A stretch of 64,000 nt of DNA from Streptomyces sp. NBC_00083 (GTDB lineage Bacteria; Actinomycetota; Actinomycetes; Streptomycetales; Streptomycetaceae), in the NCBI RefSeq assembly GCF_026343295.1, contig NZ_JAPELY010000004.1:434001-498000 (forward strand), written 5' to 3'. This document shows positions 24,345-32,420 of this stretch, in pieces. The translations under genes and the position numbers were made by a program. How positions within the stretch are numbered: position 1 is the stretch's first letter; each line of letters starts with the position of its first letter. The notes under the pieces are model-generated. The model was given only the letters and a program-made list of their open reading frames with translations. It was not told the origin of the DNA and did no database searches.

Positions 24345-24370
24345 TTAGCCAGAGTAATGAGTTACGCTAA
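24345..24370 (+). promoter_or_regulatory. putative MarR operator and promoter
   Basis: An AT-rich imperfect dyad just before the marR ATG (24376). The inner part GTAA-TGAG-TTAC (24354-24365) is a perfect 4+4 repeat flanked by TTAGC and GCTAA. Its position over the start region fits autorepression by the MarR protein. Confidence 0.5.
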
Positions 24371-24375
24371 CAAAC

Positions 24376-24819
24376 ATGTCTGACCCTTCCCACGGCACTG
24401 GCGACAACGCCGCCGCCGTGAACTCCCTGCGCTCGGCCGTCATGCGGCTGAGCCGGCGCCTCAAGCACCAGCGCGTCGACGAATCGCTCAGCCCGACCGA
24501 GATGTCGGTGCTCGGCACACTCTTCCGCTGCGGCTCGGCCACCCCCGGTGAGCTGGCCCGCAAGGAGCACGTACAGCCGCCGTCGATGACCCGAATCGTC
24601 GCACTGCTTGAGGCAAAAGGCCTGGTCAGGCTGGAGCCGCACCCCGATGACCGCCGCCAGAAGGTGGTCAGCCAGACCGAAGAGGCCGAGGCGATGCTCG
24701 AAGAGAGCCGCCGCAAGCGCAACGCCTGGCTGGCCTCCCTCGCGGAAGGTCTGGACGAGGACGAATGGGCGAAGCTGCGCGCGGCCGCCCCGGTCCTGGA
24801 GAAGCTCGCACATCTGTAA
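24376..24819 (+). CDS. MarR family regulator
   Basis: 147 residues with a winged helix: SPTEMSVLGTLFRCG near residue 40, recognition region TPGELARKEHVQPPSMTRIVALLEAKG near 57, wing RLEPHPDDRRQKVVSQTEE near 85 and a dimerising C-terminal helix. It is followed 27 bp later by an MFS efflux gene in the same direction, the usual MarR-pump operon. A dyad overlaps its promoter. The ligand is probably a substrate of the pump. Confidence 0.9.
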   Translation: MSDPSHGTGDNAAAVNSLRSAVMRLSRRLKHQRVDESLSPTEMSVLGTLFRCGSATPGELARKEHVQPPSMTRIVALLEAKGLVRLEPHPDDRRQKVVSQTEEAEAMLEESRRKRNAWLASLAEGLDEDEWAKLRAAAPVLEKLAHL

Positions 24820-24846
24820 ACGCGCATCGCAAGGAGGCGAGCCCTT

Positions 24847-26184
24847 TTGAGTACGGGATCCGGAGCAGACTCCGCCCCCGCACCTACCCCTACCTACAAC
24901 AAGCGCGGTGGGGGGACGTTCTCCTCACTCGGTGTCCGCAACTACCGGCTGTTCTTCAGCGGTGCCATCGTGTCCAACATAGGCACCTGGATGGCGCGGA
25001 TCACCCAGGACTGGCTGGTCCTGACCATCACCGGATCATCGGTCGCGGTCGGCATCACCACCGCCATGCAGTTCCTGCCGATGCTCCTGTTCGGCCTGTA
25101 CGGCGGCGTCATAGCGGACCGGTTCGCCAAGCGGAACATCCTGTTCGTGACGCAGGCGGCGATGGGCCTGGGCGGCCTCTTCCTCGCCGTGATGACCCTG
25201 TCCGGGCACGTCCAGGTGTGGCACGTCTACCTGACCGCCTTCTTCACCGGCCTGGTCACCGTCGTCGACAACCCGACCCGGCAGTCCTTCGTCTCCGAGA
25301 TGGTCGGACCCGACCGGGTGCGCAACGCGGTCAGTCTGAACTCGGCGAACTTCCAGTCCGCCCGGCTCGTCGGCCCCGCCGTCGCCGGCCTCGTGATGGC
25401 GGCCGTCGGACCCGGCTGGGCGTTCCTCGCCAACGGCCTGTCGTTCACCGCGCCGCTGATCATGCTGTCGCTGATGCGCACCAAGGAGCTCCAGCCGACC
25501 AAGCTCGCCCCGCGCGGCAAGGGCCAGCTGAAGGAGGGGCTCGCGTACGTCTCCGAGCGGCCCGAGCTGATCTGGCCGATCGTGCTCGTCGGCTTCGTCG
25601 GCACCTTCGGGTTCAACTTCCCCATCTGGCTGAGCGCGTTCGCCTCCGACGTCTTCCACGGCGACTCCGGCATGTACGGCATGTTCAACAGCCTGATGGC
25701 GATCGGCTCGCTCGTCGGCGCACTGCTCGCGGCCCGCCGCTCCACCACCCGGCTGCGCATGCTGGCCGGCGCCGCGGTGCTCTTCGCACTGCTGGAGATC
25801 GTCGCGTCCGGTTCACCCGACATCGGCGTGTTCATGGCGCTGCTCATCCCCGTCGGCATCCTCGGTCTGACGGTCAACGTGACCGCCAACGCCTCGGTGC
25901 AGATGGCCACCGACCCCGAGATGCGGGGCCGTGTGATGAGCCTGTTCATGATGGTCTTCACCGGCGGCACCCCGCTCGGCGGCCCGCTCTTCGGCTGGCT
26001 GACCGATGTCTACGGCGTCCGTGTGAGCCTCGCGCTCGGCGGTCTCATCTGCGGTGCGGCGGCCGTCGGCGTGGGCCTGATGCTGGCCCGAGCGGCCAAC
26101 CTGCGCCTGAAGGTCGACGTGCGCCGCGGCCACCGCCACCTCGCATTCGTCCCGAGGAACCCGGCGCTTGTGACCGCCGCCTGA
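24847..26184 (+). CDS. MFS efflux transporter (EntS/MFS_3-like)
   Basis: 445 residues, about 12 helices. Features are FSSLGVRNYRLFFSGAIVSN near residue 20, the helix 2-3 loop GGVIADRFAKRN near 87, and VTVVDNPTRQSFVSEMVGPD near 138. The last is typical of the MFS_3 group that includes the enterobactin exporter. The start is an unusual TTG at 24847, supported by a perfect AAGGAGG at 24831-24837. Co-transcribed with the MarR gene. The substrate is unknown. A GC hairpin follows 27 bp after the stop. Confidence 0.88.
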   Translation: MSTGSGADSAPAPTPTYNKRGGGTFSSLGVRNYRLFFSGAIVSNIGTWMARITQDWLVLTITGSSVAVGITTAMQFLPMLLFGLYGGVIADRFAKRNILFVTQAAMGLGGLFLAVMTLSGHVQVWHVYLTAFFTGLVTVVDNPTRQSFVSEMVGPDRVRNAVSLNSANFQSARLVGPAVAGLVMAAVGPGWAFLANGLSFTAPLIMLSLMRTKELQPTKLAPRGKGQLKEGLAYVSERPELIWPIVLVGFVGTFGFNFPIWLSAFASDVFHGDSGMYGMFNSLMAIGSLVGALLAARRSTTRLRMLAGAAVLFALLEIVASGSPDIGVFMALLIPVGILGLTVNVTANASVQMATDPEMRGRVMSLFMMVFTGGTPLGGPLFGWLTDVYGVRVSLALGGLICGAAAVGVGLMLARAANLRLKVDVRRGHRHLAFVPRNPALVTAA

Positions 26185-26211
26185 CGCCCTCCGGGGCGCC
26201 GTACGCGGACT

Positions 26212-26242
26212 CGGCCCGGCCCCCTCGCGGGGAGCCGGGCCG
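26212..26242 (+). terminator. terminator of the marR-MFS unit
   Basis: CGGCCCGGC (26212-26220) pairs exactly with GCCGGGCCG (26234-26242). The inner CCCC-TCGC-GGGG extends the stem with a single bulged A, giving about 13 paired bases. Confidence 0.8.
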
Positions 26243-26321
26243 TTCTGCGTCACGGCGGCGCTTCCGCTCCACGGGCCCGCCCGGCAGCGGGCCGCCCGGC
26301 GCGGCCGGTTACGCTCAGGGG

Positions 26322-26408
26322 GTGGACCCGAAGACCAGGAACCGGATCATGGCCGGTGTGCTCGTGCTGATGTTCGTCGTGGTGGCGGTGGCGGCCGCCG
26401 CCCGCTGA
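26322..26408 (+). CDS. 28-residue single-helix membrane peptide
   Basis: A short frame starting GTG 26322: charged N-terminus (VDPKTRNR), one hydrophobic helix (IMAGVLVLMFVVVAVAAAA) and a final Arg. It stands alone between a terminator and a convergent gene. I recall similar tiny membrane peptides in other Streptomyces, but that needs a search. Such peptides can act as regulatory partners of membrane proteins; nothing here says which. The ribosome site is only a G-run upstream. Confidence 0.5.
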   Translation: MDPKTRNRIMAGVLVLMFVVVAVAAAAR

Positions 26409-26498
26409 CCCCGACCGCCCCGCCGAGGAAGTTCCGCGGTGCCCCCGCGGTGTCCGCGAGGGCACCGCGAGGGTTCCGGACCCTGTGCGCGCCGGCGC

Positions 26499-27491
26499 CT
26501 ACCAGGCGAAGGCCTCCGGGGACGGCCCAGGGCCGGGGAAGATGGCGTCGAGCGCGGTCAGGAACTCCTCGGGCAGGTCGATCTCGACCGCCCGCACCGC
26601 CGCGTCGAGCTGCTCCGCCGTACGCGGGCCGACGATCGGGCCCGCCACTCCGGGCCGGGTGAGCAGCCAGGCCAGGCCCACCTCCGCCGGGTCGAGGTCG
26701 TGCTTGGCGACGAGCTCCTCGTACGCCTCCACCTGCCGGCGCACCCCCGGAGCGGCGAGCGCCTGCGCCGCGAGGCCGCCCTGCGAACGGCCCGCCGTGC
26801 CCTCGCGCTCCTTGCGCAGGATGCCGCCGAGCATGCCGCCGTGCAGCGGCGACCAGGGGATGACCCCGAGCCCGTACTCCCGCGCCGCCGGGATGATCTC
26901 CATCTCGGCGCGGCGTTCGGCGAGGTTGTAGAGGCACTGCTCGCTGACCAGGCCCATCCGCCCGGTGCGGGCGGCCAGCTCGTTGGCCTGGGCGATCTTG
27001 TAGCCGGGGAAGTTCGACGAACCGGCGTACAGGATCTTGCCCTGCGTGATGAGGACGTCGATGGCCTGCCAGATCTCCTCGAACGGGGTCAGGCGGTCGA
27101 TGTGGTGGAACTGGTAGACGTCGATGTGGTCCGTGCGCAGGCGCTTGAGGGAGGCCTCCACGGAGCGGCGGATGTTGACCGCGGACAGCTTGTGGTGGTT
27201 GGGCCACGGCTCGCCCGCGGCCATGTTGCCGTTGAGCTTGGTGGCGAGGACGGTCTTGTCGCGGCGGTCGCCGCCCTGGGCGAACCAGCTACCGATGATC
27301 TCCTCGGTACGGCCCTTGTTCTCGCCCCAGCCGTACACGTTGGCGGTGTCGAAGAAGTTGATGCCCGCGCCGTGCGCGGCGTCCATGATCGCGTGGCTTG
27401 CGGCCTCGTCGGTCTGCGGTCCGAAGTTCATCGTCCCGAGGACGATCCTGCTGACCTGGAGACCCGTGCGTCCGAGCTGCGTGTACTTCAT
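26499..27491 (-). CDS. aldo/keto reductase (copy A of a tandem pair)
   Basis: 330 residues, a TIM-barrel NADPH-dependent reductase. Asp and Tyr are in FFDTANVYGWGENKGRTEE near residue 47, Lys in LATKLNG near 82 and His in VYQFHHIDRLTPFEEIWQA near 125. The C-terminal cofactor motif is GPIVGPRTAEQLDAAVRAVE near 275, and the protein ends GPGPSPEAFAW. Start ATG ending at 27491 (MKYTQLGRTGLQ). The next gene is a close paralogue in the same orientation, 88 bp upstream, with the same start and end sequences. Physiological substrate unknown. Confidence 0.9.
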   Translation of the reverse strand: MKYTQLGRTGLQVSRIVLGTMNFGPQTDEAASHAIMDAAHGAGINFFDTANVYGWGENKGRTEEIIGSWFAQGGDRRDKTVLATKLNGNMAAGEPWPNHHKLSAVNIRRSVEASLKRLRTDHIDVYQFHHIDRLTPFEEIWQAIDVLITQGKILYAGSSNFPGYKIAQANELAARTGRMGLVSEQCLYNLAERRAEMEIIPAAREYGLGVIPWSPLHGGMLGGILRKEREGTAGRSQGGLAAQALAAPGVRRQVEAYEELVAKHDLDPAEVGLAWLLTRPGVAGPIVGPRTAEQLDAAVRAVEIDLPEEFLTALDAIFPGPGPSPEAFAW

Positions 27492-27579
27492 GGGCAACCA
27501 GCCAACGTCTTCGAGCGCGCTCAAGGCAAGGGGCCGGGCGGGGCTTTCGGAGCTCGCCCCGCCCCTGCCCGTGTGCGGC

Positions 27580-28593
27580 CTACCAGGCGAAGGCCTCCGG
27601 CGACGGGCCCGGACCGGGGAAGATCTCGTCGAGTGCGCCGAGCAGCTCCTCGCTCAGCTCCAACTCCACGGCACGCAGCGCCGACCGGAAGTGCTCGGGG
27701 GTGCGCGGTCCCACGATGGGGCCGGTCACGCCGGGCCGCGTGAGCAGCCAGGCCAGCGCCACCTCGCCCGGGTCGAGTTCGTGCTTGGCGAGCAGGTTCT
27801 CGTACGCCTCGACCCTGGCCCGCATGGCGGGATCGGCCAGGCCCGCGGCCGAGCGGACGCTCTTGATGCTGCGCGAGCCCGTGCCGTCGCGCTCCTTGCG
27901 CAGCGCGCCGCCGAGCAGGCCCATGTTCAGCGGCGACCAGGGGATGACGCCGAGCCCGTACTCCTGGGCGGCCGGGATGACCTCCATCTCGGCGCGGCGT
28001 TCGGCGAGGTTGTAGAGGCACTGCTCGCTGACGAGGCCGACGCGTCCGGTGCGGGCGGCGATCTCGTTGGCCTGGGCGATCTTGTAGCCGGGGAAGTTGG
28101 AGGTGCCGGCGTACAGGATCTTGCCCTGCGTGATGAGGACGTCGATGGCCTGCCAGATCTCCTCGAACGGGGTGTCCCGGTCGACGTGGTGGAACTGGTA
28201 GATGTCGATGTGGTCGGTGCCGAGCCGCTTGAGCGAGGCGTCCACGGCGCGGCGGATGTTGACCGCCGACAGCTTGTTGTGATTGGGCCAGGCCGCCTTG
28301 CGCCAGGTCGAGCCGGGCGTCATGTCCCCGTACAGCTTGGTCGCCAGGACGACCTTGTCGCGGCGGTCGGCGCCGCCCGCGAACCAGGAGCCGAGGATCT
28401 CCTCGGTGCGGCCCTTGCTGTCGTCGTCGGGGCCGTAGATGTTGGCGGTGTCGAAGAAGTTGACGCCCGCGTCGAGGGCGGCGTCCATGATCGCGTGGCT
28501 GCCCGCCTCGTCGGTCTCGCCGCCGAAGTTCATCGTGCCGAGGACGAGACGGCTGACCTGGAGTCCGGTGCGTCCGAGCTGTGTGTACTTCAT
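27580..28593 (-). CDS. aldo/keto reductase (copy B of a tandem pair)
   Basis: 337 residues, colinear with the downstream copy and very similar along its whole length. It has the same MKYTQLGRTGLQVSR start, FFDTANIYGPDDDSKGRTEE, LATKLYGDM, YQFHHVDRDTPFEEIWQA, and the same GPGPSPEAFAW end. It differs by a short insertion after the catalytic Lys region (GDMTPGSTWRKAAWPNHNK) and by a longer loop after ALRKERDG. Probably arose by tandem duplication. Upstream on the same strand is a MarR gene that may control it. Substrate unknown. Confidence 0.9.
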   Translation of the reverse strand: MKYTQLGRTGLQVSRLVLGTMNFGGETDEAGSHAIMDAALDAGVNFFDTANIYGPDDDSKGRTEEILGSWFAGGADRRDKVVLATKLYGDMTPGSTWRKAAWPNHNKLSAVNIRRAVDASLKRLGTDHIDIYQFHHVDRDTPFEEIWQAIDVLITQGKILYAGTSNFPGYKIAQANEIAARTGRVGLVSEQCLYNLAERRAEMEVIPAAQEYGLGVIPWSPLNMGLLGGALRKERDGTGSRSIKSVRSAAGLADPAMRARVEAYENLLAKHELDPGEVALAWLLTRPGVTGPIVGPRTPEHFRSALRAVELELSEELLGALDEIFPGPGPSPEAFAW

Positions 28594-28639
28594 GCGTCCA
28601 TCAAAGCCGGTTCGTGTGCGCTCGAAGCAAGTCCTGGCG

Positions 28640-29245
28640 TCAACTCCCCAGCCAGCTCGACGCGTCGAGGCGGAAGGCCTCCGGCGGTACGGCCGTGCGC
28701 AGCGACGCTTCGAGCCCGCGCAGCCGGTCGTGGCCCAGGACGTCGGCCCAACTCCCGCGCAGCTGGTCGAAGATGGCCGCCGAGCGTGCGAGGGCGTCGA
28801 GGCCGCGCGGGGTGAGCCGGACCAGTTTGCGGCGGGCGTCGCCGGGGTCGTCGGCGCGTTCGGCGTAGCCGAGGGCGATGAGGCGGTCCACCGTCTTGCC
28901 GGCGGCCTGCTTGGAGACGCCGAGCCGTCGGCCGATCTCGCTTGCGGTGGATCCGGGGAGCCCGATGGCCTGGAGCGCGAAGCCGTGGGCCGGGCGCAGC
29001 TCGGGGTGGCCCTGGCGGGCCAGCTCTGCGTGCAGCCGGTCGATGAGCGAGCGGAACCCGGCGAGGAGGAGCAGGGGCAGCTCGTATCCGGGCGCGTCGG
29101 GGGCGGGTGCGGGGCCGGGCCCTGGGCCGGGTGCGGGATCGCTTCCTGGACCGCTTCCGGGCGCGCCGGTAGCGCGCCCGCCGGTCTTGGCGTTGCGCGA
29201 ATGGACAACCTGGTTTACCGTTTTTCCGTCAACCACGTTGTCCAT
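28640..29245 (-). CDS. MarR family regulator with operator-spanning start
   Basis: 201 residues. Residues 20-50 are a Gly/Pro/Ala linker (PGSGPGSDPAPGPGPGPAP), then a winged helix with GFALQAIGLPGSTASEIGRRLG near 88, the recognition segment VSKQAAGKTVDRLIALGYAE near 108, and wing DDPGDARRKLVRLTPRG. The only usable starts lie at its extreme 5' end (ATG 29245 or GTG 29236), inside a 43-bp dyad, so the message may be leaderless and the operator overlaps codons 1-15. It is 46 bp upstream of the aldo/keto reductase pair and divergent from the AhpD-like gene; it may regulate both. Confidence 0.85.
   Translation of the reverse strand: MDNVVDGKTVNQVVHSRNAKTGGRATGAPGSGPGSDPAPGPGPGPAPAPDAPGYELPLLLLAGFRSLIDRLHAELARQGHPELRPAHGFALQAIGLPGSTASEIGRRLGVSKQAAGKTVDRLIALGYAERADDPGDARRKLVRLTPRGLDALARSAAIFDQLRGSWADVLGHDRLRGLEASLRTAVPPEAFRLDASSWLGS
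29202..29244. promoter_or_regulatory. 43-bp dyad, candidate MarR operator
   Basis: TGGACAACCTGGTT (29202-29215) and AACCACGTTGTCCA (29231-29244) are inverted repeats with one mismatch, separated by 15 bases. The second arm ends at the marR start codon, and the site lies about 60 bp upstream of the divergent AhpD-like gene. Its size suggests two dimers or one dimer with an AT-rich centre. Confidence 0.7.
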
Positions 29246-29304
29246 TCTAGTTCCGGGCGCCGCCGTATGCGCGGCACCCGGCCGTACGGAAGCAGGGCCT
29301 CACG

Positions 29305-29814
29305 ATGTTCACCGAGCACACCCTCGAATCGGCTCCGGCCGCCGCGCACAAGTCGATGGAGGTCACCGTCCGCCACCTAGGCCGGCTCACCCCGCCCGTC
29401 GCGCGGATGGCCACGTCGCCGCACCTCCTCGACGGCTTCCTCAAGCTGAACGGCATCTTCGAGCAGACCACCCTCGACCCGGTCGCGCGCGAGGTCCTCG
29501 TCATGACGGTCGCGGTCCGCAACGAGTGCCACGTCTGCGTCGCGATGCACACCGGCAGACTGCACGACCTGGGCGCCGACGAGGAGCTCGTGGCCGCCCT
29601 CCATGAGCGCCGCCCGCTCGCCGACCCCCGGCTCGACGCCGTACGCCGCTTCACCCTCGCGGTCCTCGCGAAGGCGGGCGGCGTCGAGGACGAGACCGTC
29701 GAGGACTTCCTGTCGTACGGCTACACCGAGCAGAACGCCCTCGAAGTGGTCCTCGGGATCGGCACCTACACCCTGTCCACCTTCGCGAACCGGCTGACCG
29801 GCGCGGGCATGTGA
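29305..29814 (+). CDS. carboxymuconolactone decarboxylase/AhpD-like protein
   Basis: 169 residues, all-helical. The active motif is VRNECHVCVAMHTGRL near residue 72, with the C-x-x-C pair and following His used by AhpD-type peroxidase reductases. Near residue 130 is YTEQNALEVVLGIGTYTLST, the second conserved helix of the family. It probably has thiol peroxidase or disulfide reductase activity against oxidative or alkylating stress. It is divergent from a MarR regulator with a shared operator, an arrangement common for redox or phenolic responsive MarR systems. Confidence 0.88.
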   Translation: MFTEHTLESAPAAAHKSMEVTVRHLGRLTPPVARMATSPHLLDGFLKLNGIFEQTTLDPVAREVLVMTVAVRNECHVCVAMHTGRLHDLGADEELVAALHERRPLADPRLDAVRRFTLAVLAKAGGVEDETVEDFLSYGYTEQNALEVVLGIGTYTLSTFANRLTGAGM

Positions 29815-29839
29815 GGCGTCAACCCACCCTGTTCGCAGG

Positions 29840-30523
29840 TCACTTGGAGCCGATGGGGCCGATGTAGGTCCCGGGGTGGGTGGCGCCGTCCTGGAGCAGG
29901 ACAGCGGAGAAGGTCCAGGGCAGGGTGTGGGAGTGGGTCTCGTCCGGCGGGGTGACCACGATCTCCTTCGGCGTGAACTCCTTGCCGTCGCCGCTGTGGA
30001 ACGGCAGGTAGAAGAGGGTGAAGGTGGTGGTCGCGCCCGGCCGCACCGTGACCGTCGCCGGCGACTCGGCGGTCCCGCGCGTCAGCGACCAGCGGGTGGC
30101 GCCGCCCACCAGGTCGACCCCCGGATAGCCCCTCATCGCGCAGGGCTTGGCGGCCCTGTTGGTGAGGGTGACGGTGATGGCGCCCTGCGAACCCTCCGAC
30201 CGGGCGCCGCTGCCGGGGGCGACGGCGAAGGCGAGCTGCGAGGTGAGGCAGTGAGAGCCGGCGGGCCCGGCGCCGGTGCCCGTCCCCGCCCCCGTCCCCG
30301 CCCCCGTGTTCGTGCCGCCGCCGGAGCTTCCGCCGGAGGGGGCCATGGTGCGGCCGCCGTCCGCGCCGGGGGAGCCGGACGGGGAGCCGGTGCCGGTGGC
30401 GCTGGGGGAGTCGGGGGTCGCCGTGCCGGATCCGCCGCCGGTGCCGCAGGCGGTCAGGGCCAGGGTCAGACCGGCGGTGAGCAGGGCGAGGGTGGTGAGG
30501 CGTGCGGTGTGGGGGCGCGACAC
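29840..30523 (-). CDS. secreted lipoprotein with DUF4232-like domain
   Basis: 227 residues. The lipoprotein signal ends in lipobox LTAC near residue 28. A low-complexity Gly/Thr/Ser region follows (about 30-90, including GTNTGAGTGAGTGTGAGPAG). The C-terminal domain, about 130 residues, has CLTSQLAFAVAP, ITVTLTNRAAKPCAMRGYPG and VTVRPGATTTFTLFYLP, as in the DUF4232 family of secreted actinobacterial proteins; its two Cys could pair. The start is GTG ending at 30523 after GAAAGG. Role on the cell surface is unknown. Divergent from the DUF2786 gene. Confidence 0.8.
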   Translation of the reverse strand: MSRPHTARLTTLALLTAGLTLALTACGTGGGSGTATPDSPSATGTGSPSGSPGADGGRTMAPSGGSSGGGTNTGAGTGAGTGTGAGPAGSHCLTSQLAFAVAPGSGARSEGSQGAITVTLTNRAAKPCAMRGYPGVDLVGGATRWSLTRGTAESPATVTVRPGATTTFTLFYLPFHSGDGKEFTPKEIVVTPPDETHSHTLPWTFSAVLLQDGATHPGTYIGPIGSK

Positions 30524-30711
30524 GGTCGACCTTTCGTGGGGGGAGGGTGAGGGGCGTTTCGTGGTTCCGTTCGACTGCTGGGAGGATCGTGTCCGGAAGG
30601 TACGGATCGGTTGGTGGACCGGTGAGGAGACACTGACATGGTGGCGCCCGTCGCGGTGACCTGCCCACACGGACACGGACACGGACGCAGGCACGGATGG
30701 GGGGTGCGGTG

Positions 30712-31839
30712 ATGGAGGCCGTCGACCGAGCCTTCGCCGCTGCGCTGTACACCGAGGGCGACGCCGCCCTCGACACCGGCGCCTCGCTGCTCGCCTCCGC
30801 GCCCGGCGCGGACGCCGAACTCGCCCTGCGCGGGCGGGAGTTCGTACGCCGGGCCTGGGAGCGGGGCTGGCATCCCGCCGATGTCGTACGGATCGTACGG
30901 CGCGACCTGGACGAGCCGCACGTACGCGTCCTCAGCGGGCTGATCCGCGACGAGCTGGCCCGCTACGAGCGGCTGCCCGCGCGGTGGCCGGAGCAGGTGG
31001 ACGCGCTGCCGCGCGAGGCGTGGCGGGCGGACCGCTTCTCGTACGCCACCGCCGTCCTGGAGCTGTACCGGCTGCTGCTGGCACTGCCCGCGATCGAGCC
31101 GGCCGGGCCCGTGCCGGGCGCGTCCCTGCTCGGGCCGCCGGTGCACGGCGAACCGAAGGCGCTGGCCCGGATCCGGGCACTGCTGGCCAAGGCCGAGGCG
31201 ACGGGGTTCCCCGAGGAGGCGGAGGCGCTCAGCGCGAAGGCGCAGGAGCTGATGGCCCGGCACAGCGTGGACGAGGCGCTGCTCGCGGGGCGCGGGGCCG
31301 GCGGGGGCGGCGGGGAGGTGCCGGGGGCGTGCCGGATCGGGGTGGACGCGCCGTACGAGACGGCGAAGGCGATCCTGCTCGACGCGGTCGCCACCGCCAA
31401 CCACTGCCGGGCGGTGTGGAACTCGGCGTTCGGCTTCTCGACGGTCGTCGGCTTCGAGGGCGACCTGGAGGCGGTCGAACTCCTCTACACCTCGCTGCTC
31501 GTGCAGGGCACGGCGGCGATGACGAAGGCGGAGGCGGCGCAGCGGGCGGGCGGGCGCAAGCGCACGAAGACGTTCCGTCAGTCGTTCCTGCTGGCGTACG
31601 CGGGGCGGCTCGGGGACCTGCTGTCCGCGACGGCACGGCATGTGGAGGCGGAGTTCGGGGGCGAGGTCCTTCCGGTGCTGGCTACGCGGGCGGTGGCCGT
31701 TGCGGGGCGGGCGGAGGAGATGTTTCCGCGGACGGTGTCCACGCGGGTGCGGGGCGTGTCCGACGAGTCGGGCTGGCGTGATGGGCGTGCCGCCGCCGAC
31801 CGCGCCCACCACCCGGGCCTCCGCCCAGGCATCGAGTAA
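30712..31839 (+). CDS. DUF2786 domain protein
   Basis: 375 residues, cytoplasmic. Residues about 145-185 (KALARIRALLAKAEATGFPE, EAEALSAKAQELMARHSVDE) form the short DUF2786 helical domain. The N-terminal 140 residues are Ala/Arg-rich helices. The C-terminal half has CRAVWNSAFGFSTVVGFEGD, then TKTFRQSFLLAYAGRLGDLL, a pattern seen in this phage- and actinobacteria-associated family. No catalytic motif is certain. Start ATG 30712 after a G-rich site; the in-frame ATG at 30697 is an alternative. Function unknown. Confidence 0.8.
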   Translation: MEAVDRAFAAALYTEGDAALDTGASLLASAPGADAELALRGREFVRRAWERGWHPADVVRIVRRDLDEPHVRVLSGLIRDELARYERLPARWPEQVDALPREAWRADRFSYATAVLELYRLLLALPAIEPAGPVPGASLLGPPVHGEPKALARIRALLAKAEATGFPEEAEALSAKAQELMARHSVDEALLAGRGAGGGGGEVPGACRIGVDAPYETAKAILLDAVATANHCRAVWNSAFGFSTVVGFEGDLEAVELLYTSLLVQGTAAMTKAEAAQRAGGRKRTKTFRQSFLLAYAGRLGDLLSATARHVEAEFGGEVLPVLATRAVAVAGRAEEMFPRTVSTRVRGVSDESGWRDGRAAADRAHHPGLRPGIE

Positions 31840-31849
31840 CCCCCGGCTC

Positions 31850-32370
31850 CGCCGCGGTGGGCGCGGCCGCGTGGCTCGGTGCCGGGTGCCCTACTAGGGG
31901 CGCGGGGCTGTGCCGTTTGCGCGGCTCCGCCGCGGCGGGCGTGGGCGGTGGGCTGCGACTCCGGGTGCCTACTTTTTAGGGGCGCGGGGAACTGCGCGAC
32001 CAGCCCAGCACGGTCTGCACCCGAAAGCGGGGTTGCTGGGGCTCCGCCCCAGGCCCCGGGATGCCCCACCCCGCCCCTTCCCGAAACCCTCCGGGGGTTA
32101 TGGAACGGGCTGAGGTACAGGCTCCTGGGGCTCCGCCCCAGACCCCGTTCGCGCCTGAAGGGCGCTTGTCCTCAAACGCCGGACGGGCTAAAGCGCGCTC
32201 GTCCTCAAGTGCTGGACGGGCTGAAAGGGCGCGCTCGTCCTCAAGTGCCGGACGGGCTGAGGGGGCCGAGGCTGGGCGCCCTGCCAAGGGGAACCCACCT
32301 GGGGGCGCGGGGAACTGCGCGAGACGCGGGCACGGTCCGCAGACGAAAGCGGGGGCAGGGGTGGGATAGG
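31850..32370 (+). repeat. gene-end mosaic repeat block 6
   Basis: Plus orientation. It opens with two copies of the CGCGGCTCCGCCGCGG...GGGGCGCGGGGCTG module. Then comes GGGGCGCGGGGAACTGCGCG, hairpins at 32037-32051 and 32126-32140 (TGGGGCTCCGCCCCA), the CCCCTTCCCGAAACCCTCCG segment between them, and three short copies of GCTCGTCCTCAAGTGC-CGGACGGGCTGA around 32167, 32206 and 32237. A final GGGGCGCGGGGAACTGCGCG ends near 32325. It precedes the FUSC gene. Confidence 0.9.
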
Positions 32371-32420
32371 AGCGAGAGGGATCCCGGTCCTAGGTGGGGG
32401 GAACCGTTACGCTCGGGATC

